Below, in pieces: positions 16,993-24,846 of a DNA stretch of 64,000 nucleotides. The position numbers were made by a program, and so were the translations under genes. Source of the DNA: Streptomyces gilvus (GTDB lineage Bacteria; Actinomycetota; Actinomycetes; Streptomycetales; Streptomycetaceae). The stretch lies in the NCBI RefSeq assembly GCF_022513565.1, contig NZ_JAKWBE010000014.1:161625-225624 (forward strand), in the 5' to 3' direction. The first letter of the stretch is position 1, and every line of letters begins with the position of its first letter. A model generated the notes under the pieces. The model did not search any database. It was not told where the DNA came from and saw only the letters and a program-made list of their open reading frames with translations.

Positions 16993-17007
16993 CCCCGGGC
17001 ACGGACG

Positions 17008-17037
17008 GGCGCCCCGCGGACGATTCCGCGGGGCGCC
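17008..17037. terminator. Strong convergent hairpin terminator
   Basis: A perfect 13-bp GC-rich stem (17008-17020 with 17025-17037) closes a CGAT tetraloop. It lies between the convergent SRPBCC and padR genes. Confidence 0.8.
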
Positions 17038-17055
17038 TGCGTCGCCGTTGGACGT

Positions 17056-17694
17056 TCAGTCCTCGTCGGCGAGGATCAGGTACAGCTTCTTGCGGGCCTC
17101 GTTGATGACGGCCAGCGCCTTGTCGCGCTGGTCCTTGCTGCCGGTCTTCCAGACCTGGCCGAAGGCCTCCATCAGACCGAAGCCGGCCTGACGGATCTCA
17201 CCGAGCGCCTCGAAGTCGATACCGCGGGAGGCTTCCTCCCAGGGCGCGTCCGGGCCCTCGTCGGCCGCGGCGCGGCCGGACTCGGTGAGCGAGAACAGCT
17301 TCTTGCCGCCCTCACTCGCGCTGGCGATCAGACCCTCGTCCTCCAGCAGTTGGAGGGTGGGGTACACCGAGCCGGGGCTGGGCTTCCATGCCCCGCCGCT
17401 GCGCTCGGCGATCTCCTGGATCATCTCGTAACCGTGCATCGGACGTTCCTTGAGCAGGGCCAGGATCGACGCGCGTACGTCACCTCGCCGTGCCCTGCCC
17501 CTCGGCCCGCCACGCCCTCGCGGCCCCCAGGGGCCCGGACCGAACCCGGGTCCGCCGAAACCGAAGCCGCCACGCGGGTCACCGCCCGGACCACCGGGCC
17601 CGAAGGGCCCGAAGGCACCCCGCCGCCCCTCGAAACCGCCCCGCCCACGAGGGCCGGGTCCACCGTGTCCACGCTCGAATCCATGGGAACGCAT
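17056..17694 (-). CDS. PadR-family regulator with Gly/Arg-rich N-terminal tail
   Basis: The product has 212 residues from ATG 17694, which has GGAG eight bases upstream; the ATG at 17712 lacks one. The first 60-70 residues are Gly, Pro, Arg and Phe rich and surely disordered. The PadR winged helix then reads SILALLKERPMHGYEMIQEI followed by WKPSPGSVYPTLQLLEDEGL. The C-terminal helical region, used for dimerisation, includes FGLMEAFGQVWKTGSKDQRD. It probably represses itself through the dyad at 17738. Confidence 0.9.
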   Translation of the reverse strand: MRSHGFERGHGGPGPRGRGGFEGRRGAFGPFGPGGPGGDPRGGFGFGGPGFGPGPWGPRGRGGPRGRARRGDVRASILALLKERPMHGYEMIQEIAERSGGAWKPSPGSVYPTLQLLEDEGLIASASEGGKKLFSLTESGRAAADEGPDAPWEEASRGIDFEALGEIRQAGFGLMEAFGQVWKTGSKDQRDKALAVINEARKKLYLILADED

Positions 17695-17737
17695 CGCAAT
17701 CACTCCATCCATTCGTTGATCTGTCGCGATGCGTCAA

Positions 17738-17747
17738 CGATATATCG
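17738..17747. promoter_or_regulatory. AT-rich palindrome before padR
   Basis: CGATATATCG is a perfect 10-bp palindrome in an otherwise GC-rich region, 44 bases upstream of the padR start. PadR proteins often bind AT-rich dyads in their own promoters. It may also overlap the -10 element. Confidence 0.5.
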
Positions 17748-17814
17748 GAACAGCTCGCATGACAACCCCCGGCCCGGACGGACGGCGGCGGCTGCTGCTG
17801 CTGACGGGCGGGGC

Positions 17815-18129
17815 CTACACCCAGTTCGCCCAACCAAAGGTGAAGAGATAGGCCCGGCGCCCCGTGTCCAGACCTCGGAGCCCGCGAATGAACATGACCA
17901 CCAGAGCAACGAGGAACAGAGCAGCAAAGGCGCCGGCTACAAGGACCCCGGCGACAGGCCCCACGAGCAAGCCCACGAACACGCTCGCGACGATGACGAT
18001 CCCCAGACCGAAGTGCGCGGCAGGCAGATCTGCCCTGATCGCCTCTCGCAGTGCCTTGCGCACCGACCGCATGTCGGAGTCGTACCGCTCCCGCGCCGCT
18101 TCCGGATCAGCGGCGGACCCTCGGGCCAC
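17815..18129 (-). CDS. Small two-span membrane protein, function unknown
   Basis: The product has 104 residues from GTG 18129, four bases after the HAD gene's stop codon, so co-transcription is likely. A charged N-terminal half (MARGSAADPEAARERYDSDM, RKALREAIRADLP) is followed by two membrane segments (FGLGIVIVASVFVGLLVG and a second at GAFAALFLVALVVMFIRG). It resembles no family I can name. It is the last gene of the cyclase-TPP-HAD operon. Confidence 0.65.
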   Translation of the reverse strand: MARGSAADPEAARERYDSDMRSVRKALREAIRADLPAAHFGLGIVIVASVFVGLLVGPVAGVLVAGAFAALFLVALVVMFIRGLRGLDTGRRAYLFTFGWANWV

Positions 18130-18133
18130 CTGC

Positions 18134-18646
18134 TCAGCACTGGCGATCCCGAAGCCACTCGGCCACGGCCACGAAGTCCGCGTCCACGAGGCCCGTCATG
18201 GCATCGACGCGGTGAAGGAGGGCGTGCCCGCGATGATGAGCCGACACCCACTCCCGATCGAGATCCGTGACCGAGTCGTCGGCCCACACGAAGGGCCGGC
18301 CGGCGGCGACCCGCACGAGCGCCACGGTCTTCCAGTTCAGTACGCCGGGCTCGTACTCGTCCGGCGCGGCCGGCAGGTCGGCCAACGGAAGGTCCGGCAG
18401 TCCGAGCACAGGCGCGATCACCCTGTTCGCGTCGCCCATCCACGCGGTGGCCCATATCAGCGCGCAGGGCAGGGCGAGCAGCCGCGGGCCATGGCGTGGA
18501 TCGAGCTGCGCCAGGTGGGGATTCGACACGTCCTGCCAGTCGGCCCATCCCTCGGGGGTCGTGGGAAGCCGGGCTCCGCGGTAGGGCAGGAGCGTTCCGT
18601 CGACGTCCAGGAACAGCAGCGGGCGGTCGCCCGTGGATCCGGTCAA
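18134..18646 (-). CDS. HAD-fold protein (HAD_SAK-like)
   Basis: The product has 170 residues. LLFLDVDGTLLPY is HAD motif I with both Asp. CALIWATAWMGDANRVI is the motif II region, and FVWADDSVTDLDREWVSAHH the acidic motif IV. This matches the short HAD family sometimes linked to RNA repair proteins; a phosphatase activity is plausible. The TTG start at 18646 overlaps the stop codon of the TPP-enzyme gene, with GAGG close upstream, so it is translationally coupled. Confidence 0.75.
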   Translation of the reverse strand: MTGSTGDRPLLFLDVDGTLLPYRGARLPTTPEGWADWQDVSNPHLAQLDPRHGPRLLALPCALIWATAWMGDANRVIAPVLGLPDLPLADLPAAPDEYEPGVLNWKTVALVRVAAGRPFVWADDSVTDLDREWVSAHHRGHALLHRVDAMTGLVDADFVAVAEWLRDRQC

Positions 18647-20283
18647 TGGCCTCGGAACGCCTCCTCCAGCCACCAGGAGCCCCGGTCTCGGGTCACCTTG
18701 GCGTCCACGAGGAGGGGGGCCGTGCGGGGGCCGGTCACCCAGTCCGCCACCGCCTTGAGGTCGGCGGTGGTGCGTACCGTCGCCGCCTCGAAGCCGTAGC
18801 CGCGGGCGATCGCGGCGATGTCCGTCTCCGGGAAGACGACCGTGTCGAGGGGGTGGCCTTCGGGGCCGAAGTGGTGGACCTCGGCGCCGTACGCCTCGTC
18901 GTTGTAGACGACCACCACCATCGGCAGCCCCAGGCGGCGCACGGTGTCGAGCTCCACCGCGCTCATCAGCGCACCCCCGTCGCCCAGCGCGGCGACCGGC
19001 AGCCGGTCCGGGCGGGCCAGGGCCGCGCCGATCGTCGTGGCGAGCCCCAGGCCGATGGACTGGAACGCCTGCGTGAAGCAGAAGCCGTCCTGGTCCGGCA
19101 CGGACAGGTACGCGCTCGGGTAGCCCATGAAGTTGCCCGAGTCCACCCCGACGATCCGCTCGGCGGGCAGCATGTCGTCGAGGGCGATGCTGAGCGTGCG
19201 CGGGTCGATCCGGTCCCGGGTGCTCTCGTCCTCGTACGGCACGTCCCGCCACCGCACCCGCGCCGCGAGCGCCTCGGCGACATCGGGAGTGCGGTATCCG
19301 TCCCGCTCCTCGCCCGCCGCCTCCAACGCCCGCACGGCCGTACGGGTCACGTCTCCGGTGACGCCGAGGGCGATCTCCCGGTGCGCGCCGAGCGCCTCCG
19401 GGTCGTCGTCGACCTGCACGACCGTCGCCCCGGCGCCGATGAGCTTGCCGTGCCGCATGGTCCACATGTTCAGCGCGCAGCCCCACCCGACGATCAGGTC
19501 GGCGCCCTGGATCAGTTCGGCCGCGAGGGGCGACGCGAAGCCGCCGGAGACGTCGAGGGACCACGGGCTGCCGTGGAAGAGGCCGCGCGCGACGGCGGAG
19601 GTGGCCAGCAGGGCGCCGTGGCGGTCGGCGAGGGCGGTCAGCGCGTCGCGGGCGGCCGGGGTGCGGGCGCCGCGCCCGGCGACGAAGACCGGTCGCCGGG
19701 CGCGCGCGAGGGCGCCTGCGAGGTCGGCGACCGCCCGCTGCGAGGGCTCGACGGGTTCCGGTCCGGGCAGGGGCACGGCGTCGAGGGAGATCCCGTCGGG
19801 CACGTCCAGGGCCTGTACCTCCAGGGGGAGGTTGAGCAGGACCGTGCGGCGTTCGTGCACCGCGCGGCGCAGGGCGGCGCGGGCCTGGTCGACCGCGTCG
19901 TGCGCCGTGGTCACGCGGGCCGAGACGGCACCGACGGAGTGCGCCAACACAGCCTGTTCGACACGGAAGTTGGAGTGCCGCGCGGTCGCCTCGGCGGCCA
20001 GCACGAGCAGCGGCGTACGGCTCTTGGCGGCCTCGGTGATGCCGGTCAGGGCGTTGGTCAGGCCGGGCCCCTGGTGGACGCTGAGCGCGGCGACCGTACC
20101 GCTGGTGCGGGCGTAGGCGTCGGCCATGGTCGCCGCGCCTCCCTCGTGCCGGGCGGCGACGAAGCGGGCGCCCGCGGCCACCATGGCGTTGGTGAGGTGG
20201 AAGTTGCCCGAGCCGACGACACCGAAGACCTGGTCGACCCCGGCCGCGGTCAGGGCCCGGCCGACGGCCTCGGCGACCTTCAC
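18643..20283 (-). CDS. Thiamine-pyrophosphate enzyme, acetolactate synthase / benzoylformate decarboxylase type
   Basis: The product has 546 residues. The catalytic Glu47 lies in ARHEGGAATMADAYAR, and the TPP-Mg loop reads ALGDGGALMSAVELDTVRRL with the Asn in VVYNDEAYG. The three domains (PYR, central, PP) are complete. The GTG at 20283 overlaps the cyclase stop codon as GTGA. No small regulatory subunit gene follows, which argues against a biosynthetic acetolactate synthase. It more likely decarboxylates or carboligates a 2-oxo acid in a dedicated pathway with the cyclase. Confidence 0.9.
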   Translation of the reverse strand: MKVAEAVGRALTAAGVDQVFGVVGSGNFHLTNAMVAAGARFVAARHEGGAATMADAYARTSGTVAALSVHQGPGLTNALTGITEAAKSRTPLLVLAAEATARHSNFRVEQAVLAHSVGAVSARVTTAHDAVDQARAALRRAVHERRTVLLNLPLEVQALDVPDGISLDAVPLPGPEPVEPSQRAVADLAGALARARRPVFVAGRGARTPAARDALTALADRHGALLATSAVARGLFHGSPWSLDVSGGFASPLAAELIQGADLIVGWGCALNMWTMRHGKLIGAGATVVQVDDDPEALGAHREIALGVTGDVTRTAVRALEAAGEERDGYRTPDVAEALAARVRWRDVPYEDESTRDRIDPRTLSIALDDMLPAERIVGVDSGNFMGYPSAYLSVPDQDGFCFTQAFQSIGLGLATTIGAALARPDRLPVAALGDGGALMSAVELDTVRRLGLPMVVVVYNDEAYGAEVHHFGPEGHPLDTVVFPETDIAAIARGYGFEAATVRTTADLKAVADWVTGPRTAPLLVDAKVTRDRGSWWLEEAFRGH

Positions 20284-21065
20284 GACCGCTCCACCAGGGC
20301 CAGGACGCGCGCCGGGGCGCCGGAGCCGCTGACGATCGGCAGCGGTCCCGCGATGACGACTGCGCCGGTCGGGGGCAGGGCGGCGAGGTTCTGCAGCTGG
20401 GTGAGCCCGTACTTGTCGGCGCCCAGGAGGTAGGAGTGGCAGGGGAACGCCGGCTCGAAGGAGTGCGCCCGCCCCGCGTCCGTGCCGACGGTCTCCGTGC
20501 CGAGGCCGATGACCGGGGACTCCTTGGCGACCCAGCGCGCGCACTCCGGGGAGAGGCCGGGGGTGTGCGGGCCGTTCTCGTCGGCGTTGAGGAACTCTTC
20601 CTGTGAGCGCGAACGCGCGTCCCATCCGGTGCGCAGCAGTAGCCAACCCCCTTCGGGCAAGGGGCCGTTGTCGGCCTCCCAGGCCTTGATGTGGTCCACC
20701 TCGACGAGGAAGTCGGGGTCCTTGGCGGCCTGTTCGGAGAAGTCCAGCACGGCCGCGGGCGCGATGAGCCGACCGGTGGGGACGGAGGCAACGTCCGCGA
20801 GGTCCCTGCCGGTCACCCAGTGGACCGGGGCGTCGAAGTGGGTGCCGGTGTGCTCGCCGCTGCGGAAGTTGTTCCAGTACCAGGCGGGTCCACGGTCGTC
20901 GTACCGGCTGATCTCCTCCAGCTCGAAGACCTGCGTCTGCCCGAACTGCGGCGGCAGTTGGATCACGGGAGTGGAGGGCGAGAGCGGCTGGGTGAGGTCG
21001 ACGAGCTCGATGGATCCGCTCCGCAGCCCGGACAGCAGCGCGGCGAGCACGGACGACTGGGACAT
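20280..21065 (-). CDS. Cyclase-family protein (kynurenine formamidase-like amidohydrolase)
   Basis: The product has 261 residues from ATG 21065, with AGGAGG five bases upstream; the longer frame lacks a site. EHTGTHFDAPVHW is the metal-binding HxGTHxDxPxH motif of the cyclase / KynB family. VIGLGTETVGTDAG and PCHSYLLG are further family motifs. Members hydrolyse N-formylkynurenine, isatin or similar cyclic amides. It is the first gene of the operon with the TPP enzyme. The substrate is unknown. Confidence 0.9.
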   Translation of the reverse strand: MSQSSVLAALLSGLRSGSIELVDLTQPLSPSTPVIQLPPQFGQTQVFELEEISRYDDRGPAWYWNNFRSGEHTGTHFDAPVHWVTGRDLADVASVPTGRLIAPAAVLDFSEQAAKDPDFLVEVDHIKAWEADNGPLPEGGWLLLRTGWDARSRSQEEFLNADENGPHTPGLSPECARWVAKESPVIGLGTETVGTDAGRAHSFEPAFPCHSYLLGADKYGLTQLQNLAALPPTGAVVIAGPLPIVSGSGAPARVLALVERS

Positions 21066-21139
21066 GACGGCCTCCTGGAACGGGGCGGAACTGGCAACGC
21101 CTGTCTGGTACAGGGTGTCAGCGTCTCCCGGATCGTCCA

Positions 21140-21186
21140 GAGGCGCAGCATGAACCGGCAAGCCGGAGGCGCGGCATCAACCGGCA
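21140..21186. repeat. Imperfect 21-bp direct repeat in the cyclase-phzF intergenic region
   Basis: The unit starting GAGGCGC and ending AACCGGCA occurs at 21140-21160 and 21166-21186 with two mismatches and a 26-bp period. It sits between the divergent cyclase and phzF promoters and may be a tandem regulator site or a chance duplication. Confidence 0.5.
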
Positions 21187-21234
21187 GGACGGCGACGGCA
21201 GTCCCGGAATCAGGCCAGTGGTCGGGAATTGGCC

Positions 21235-21264
21235 TTGGGCACGGGAGCCACGTGGTCCTAGCGT
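21235..21264 (+). promoter_or_regulatory. phzF promoter, leaderless
   Basis: TTGGGC (21235-21240) and TAGCGT (21259-21264) are 18 bases apart, and the ATG follows the -10 by only seven bases, so transcription should start at or near the start codon. No ribosome site precedes the ATG, in agreement. Confidence 0.6.
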
Positions 21265-21271
21265 CGAAGAC

Positions 21272-22081
21272 ATGCGTATCCGAATCGTCGACGCCTTCAC
21301 GGACCGTCCCTTCGCAGGCAACCCGGCCGGGGTGCTGCTCCTCGACGCCTTCCCGGACGACGAGCGGCTGCAGCGGATCGCGCTGGAGGTGAACCACGCG
21401 GAGACGGCGTTCGCACACCCGCTGCCCGGCGGCGGCGAGGCCGACTGGGCGCTCAGGTGGTTCACGCCGACCACCGAGGTCGCCATGTGCGGCCACGCCA
21501 CCCTCGCCACCGCCCACGTACTGCACTCCACCGGCGCGCACGAGGGCGCCGTGCGCTTCACGACCCGCAGCGGCGTGCTCGTCGCGACACCCCGGGAGGA
21601 CGGGTCGATCACGCTGGACTTCCCGACGGCCCCGCTCACCCCGGTCGAGGCGCCGGACGGGGTCGCCGAGGCACTGGGCGCACAGCCGCTCTCCGTCTTC
21701 GACACCGGACCGAACATCGGTGACCTGCTCGTGGAGCTCGCGGACGAGAAGACGATCCACGGCCTGTCCCCCGACCTCAGGACGCTGGGCGCCTACTCCG
21801 AGCGCGGCATCATCGCCACGGCCCGCGCCGAGGACCCCGCCCGGGGCTACGACTTCGTCTCGCGCTGCTTCTTCCCGAACGTCGGCATCGACGAGGACCC
21901 GGTCACCGGCAGCGCCCACACCGCGCTCGCCCCCTTCTGGTCGCAGCGCCTGGGCAGCCCCGTCCTCACCGGCCTCCAGGCCTCCCGTCGCTCCGGCCGC
22001 GTCCGCACCGAGCTGCGCGGCGACCGCACCCTGCTCTCCGGCCGCGCGGTCACCGTCATCGACGGCGAACTGCTGGCCTAG
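21272..22081 (+). CDS. PhzF-family epimerase/isomerase
   Basis: The product has 269 residues. MRIRIVDAFTDRPFAGNPAG is the family N-terminus; NHAETAF holds the catalytic Glu44; FTPTTEVAMCGHATLATAHV is the mid-chain signature; and DEDPVTGSAHTALAPFW is the C-terminal one. The fold is like diaminopimelate epimerase. PhzF isomerises a phenazine precursor, but most homologs act on unknown substrates and no phenazine genes are near. Its stop codon shares CTAG with the convergent CPBP gene's stop. Confidence 0.92.
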   Translation: MRIRIVDAFTDRPFAGNPAGVLLLDAFPDDERLQRIALEVNHAETAFAHPLPGGGEADWALRWFTPTTEVAMCGHATLATAHVLHSTGAHEGAVRFTTRSGVLVATPREDGSITLDFPTAPLTPVEAPDGVAEALGAQPLSVFDTGPNIGDLLVELADEKTIHGLSPDLRTLGAYSERGIIATARAEDPARGYDFVSRCFFPNVGIDEDPVTGSAHTALAPFWSQRLGSPVLTGLQASRRSGRVRTELRGDRTLLSGRAVTVIDGELLA

Positions 22082-22890
22082 GCGGTCGGCAGCCAGCCCA
22101 CCTTGCCGGCCAGGAGCGCGTAGCCGACGAACGCCCCGATGTCGAGCAGGGAATGCGCCACCACCAGGGGGCCGACCCGCCCCCACCGTCGGTACAGGTA
22201 GACGAAGACCACGCCCATCACCATGTTGCCGAGGAAGCCGCCGATGCCCTGGTAGAGGTGGTAGCTGCCGCGCAGTACGGAACTGGCCACCAGCGCGGCT
22301 CCCGGTGTCCAGCCCAGCTGCCCCAGCCGGCGCAGCAGATAGCCGACCACGATGACCTCCTCCAGGACCGCGTTCTGGATCGCGGAGAGGATCAGCACCG
22401 GGTACTTCCACCAGACGGAGGGCAGGGCCTCGGGCACCACGGTGAGGTTGGCGCCGAGACCGCGGGCGGCCAGGTAGAAGGCGATCCCGGTGCTGCCGAT
22501 CACCGCCGCGATCGCGGCGCCGCGGGCGAGGTCGGGCCAGGGGCGGGTCCGGTCGAACCCGATGGTGCGCAGGCTTCCGCCCTCGCGCAGGAGCAGATGG
22601 GCGACGAGCGCGACCGGGACCAGGGCGGTGGCGATCCCGAACAGCTGCCAGGCGAGATCCAGCCAGGGGCGGCCCGGCGCGGCCGAGGCGTTCATGGTCG
22701 CCGCCTGGTCCTTCAGACCGCCCGGTTTCGTGACCGATCCGACAAAGCTGATCAGGGCGGACACACCGCTCGCACCGAGCGAAAGCCCCAGAACGAGCAG
22801 GGTCTCGTCCCGGAAGATCCGTCGCGAAAGCCGCTCGGGCGGAAAAGAATCGGCCACCCCACTCGTCTCTGCCTGCACACTTGACTCCAC
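22078..22890 (-). CDS. CPBP-family intramembrane metalloprotease-like protein
   Basis: The product has 270 residues with about eight hydrophobic segments. The conserved pair of Glu lies in NAVLEEVIVVGYLLRRLGQ, followed by a later LVVAHSLLDIGAFVGYALL with the metal-binding-type His. The canonical motif is EExxxR or EExxFR; here the Arg is displaced, which is common in divergent CPBP members. It acts in the cell membrane on an unknown substrate. It overlaps phzF tail to tail by four bases. Confidence 0.85.
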   Translation of the reverse strand: MESSVQAETSGVADSFPPERLSRRIFRDETLLVLGLSLGASGVSALISFVGSVTKPGGLKDQAATMNASAAPGRPWLDLAWQLFGIATALVPVALVAHLLLREGGSLRTIGFDRTRPWPDLARGAAIAAVIGSTGIAFYLAARGLGANLTVVPEALPSVWWKYPVLILSAIQNAVLEEVIVVGYLLRRLGQLGWTPGAALVASSVLRGSYHLYQGIGGFLGNMVMGVVFVYLYRRWGRVGPLVVAHSLLDIGAFVGYALLAGKVGWLPTA

Positions 22891-23064
22891 TTCAGTAATC
22901 CCGCCTCATCGCCACCGTCACGCCGCTAGGGTCTCGAAAGAAGTTGCGAAGATCGTGCGTGACAGGCCGTTGGGGGGACGGACGCCGTACGGGGCGTACC
23001 TCCCTTTTGCATGCCATACGGCCGTCTCGCGGCACGAGGTTCAACAGGGAGGGACACCACCGTC

Positions 23065-24834
23065 ATGGGACGTCACAGCTTGCCCGATCAGTATGGGGCG
23101 GGCGCGAGCGACCCCCGTCCACGCGCGCGCCGCCGCACGGTGGCCATCGCGACGGTCCTCGTGCTGACCGCGGCCGGCGGCACGGCGGGGGCCGTCAAGA
23201 GCGGACTGCTCTCCTTCGGCTCGTCCTGCCAGGACCACGCCGTGCGGCTGAACCTCGTCGCCTCACCGGACATCGCGCCCGCGCTGACCCTCGCGGCGAA
23301 TCAGGCCCGCGAGGACGGGATCACCTCCGACGGACGGTGCGTCGCCGTGTCGGTGTCCGCCCGGGACTCGTACAAGGTCGCGGACGTGCTCGAGGCCGGC
23401 CGGAAGAGCGACGCTCAGGTCTGGGTGGCGGACTCGGACCTGTGGGTGGACCGGATCACGGCGAACAGCGCGGCGACCGACGTGACCCCGGCGGGCGCCG
23501 TCGCCTCCACGCCGGTCGGCGTGGCCATGGTGCCGACGGCCGCGAAGTCCCTGGGCTGGCCGCAGAAGACGTACAGCTGGCTGGAGCTGGCCGGCGCGGC
23601 CATGCAGGGCGACTCGCTCAGGCTCGGCGCGGCCGACCCGGCGCGCAGCGCCACCGGGCTGCTGGCGCTGACCCGGCTGACCGCGGCCGCGGCCAAGCTC
23701 AAGGGCGGGGACACCCAGGCCGCGGCGATGATGAAAACGCTCTCGCAACGCACCTCGGACACCGACGGCCAGGTCGTGGAGACACTGCCCCGCGACTCCT
23801 CGGGCACCGAGCTGGGCAACCCCAAGCGCAACGAGGCGCTGATCCTCACCGAGCAGGCGGCCTACACCTACAACTCCTCGGCCGACGCCGACGCCGGGCT
23901 CGACATGTTCTACCCCAAGGACGGCTCGCCGCAGCTGACCTACCCGTACACGATGGTCGGCCAGCTGACCACCGACCAGAGCAGGGCCGCGCTGCGGTTC
24001 ATGAACTACCTGCGCCAGCCCGAGCAGCTGCGCCTGCTGCAGAAGCACGGCTTCCGCACCTCCGACGACGCGGCACCGCGGGCGGTGGTGGCGCGCGCGG
24101 GCGGCAGCAGCCCGCAGCCGTACGACGCCGAAGCCCCCGAGCCGGACTCGGACACCGCGCTCCAGGAGGCCCTCGGCACCTGGACGATCACGGTGCAGAG
24201 CGCCCGGATCACCACGGTCGTGGACGCGTCCTCCTCCATGTCGGAACCGGTGTCGAAGACGGGTCAGTCCCGGATGGACGTGACCAAGGCGTCGCTGCTG
24301 CAGGCCCTGGCCACCTTCACGCCCGACGACGAGATCGGGCTGTGGGAGTTCTCCACGAAGCTCGACGGCGACAAGGACTACCGCGTCCTGGTGCCGACCG
24401 AACGCCTGGGCGACCAGAAGGCCGGCGGCACCGTACGGGACGAGCTGTCGGCGGCGTTCACCTCCCTGAAGCCGGTGCCGAACGGCGCGACCGGGCTGTA
24501 CGACACCACGCTCGCCGCCTACAAGGAGGCCACCTCGTCGTATGTGCAGGGGAAGTTCAACGCCCTGGTCATCCTCACCGACGGGGTCAACCAGGACCCC
24601 GGCAGCATCTCCCGCGGCGGGCTGATCAGCCAGTTGCAGAAACTCACCGACCCCGAGCGTCCGGTGCCGCTCATCATGATCGCGGTGGGTCCGGACGCCG
24701 ACCGGCAGGAGGCCCAGGAGATCGCCGAGGCGACCGGCGGCTCGGGCCAGTCGGTCAGCAACCCCGCCGACATCCAGTCGGTGATGCTGAAGGCGATCGT
24801 CGCGGCCGGGGCCGAGGGCAACCCCGACGGCTGA
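23065..24834 (+). CDS. Extracytoplasmic solute-binding domain fused to a VWA domain
   Basis: The product has 589 residues from ATG 23065, with GGGAGG upstream. A basic N-terminus and hydrophobic segment (TVAIATVLVLTAAGGTAGA) act as signal or anchor. Residues of roughly 70-350 resemble a bacterial extracellular solute-binding fold (LNLVASPDIAPALTLAANQA). The C-terminal part is a von Willebrand A domain with the MIDAS motif VVDASSSMSE and NALVILTDGVNQDPGS. It is likely a surface adhesion or sensing protein. No transporter genes are adjacent. Confidence 0.82.
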   Translation: MGRHSLPDQYGAGASDPRPRARRRTVAIATVLVLTAAGGTAGAVKSGLLSFGSSCQDHAVRLNLVASPDIAPALTLAANQAREDGITSDGRCVAVSVSARDSYKVADVLEAGRKSDAQVWVADSDLWVDRITANSAATDVTPAGAVASTPVGVAMVPTAAKSLGWPQKTYSWLELAGAAMQGDSLRLGAADPARSATGLLALTRLTAAAAKLKGGDTQAAAMMKTLSQRTSDTDGQVVETLPRDSSGTELGNPKRNEALILTEQAAYTYNSSADADAGLDMFYPKDGSPQLTYPYTMVGQLTTDQSRAALRFMNYLRQPEQLRLLQKHGFRTSDDAAPRAVVARAGGSSPQPYDAEAPEPDSDTALQEALGTWTITVQSARITTVVDASSSMSEPVSKTGQSRMDVTKASLLQALATFTPDDEIGLWEFSTKLDGDKDYRVLVPTERLGDQKAGGTVRDELSAAFTSLKPVPNGATGLYDTTLAAYKEATSSYVQGKFNALVILTDGVNQDPGSISRGGLISQLQKLTDPERPVPLIMIAVGPDADRQEAQEIAEATGGSGQSVSNPADIQSVMLKAIVAAGAEGNPDG

Positions 24835-24846
24835 CCCGACTGACCC

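Noticed and set aside
18643..20283. Biosynthetic acetolactate synthase (ilvB)
   Set aside because: No regulatory subunit gene or ilvC follows; it is coupled to a cyclase and HAD gene instead.
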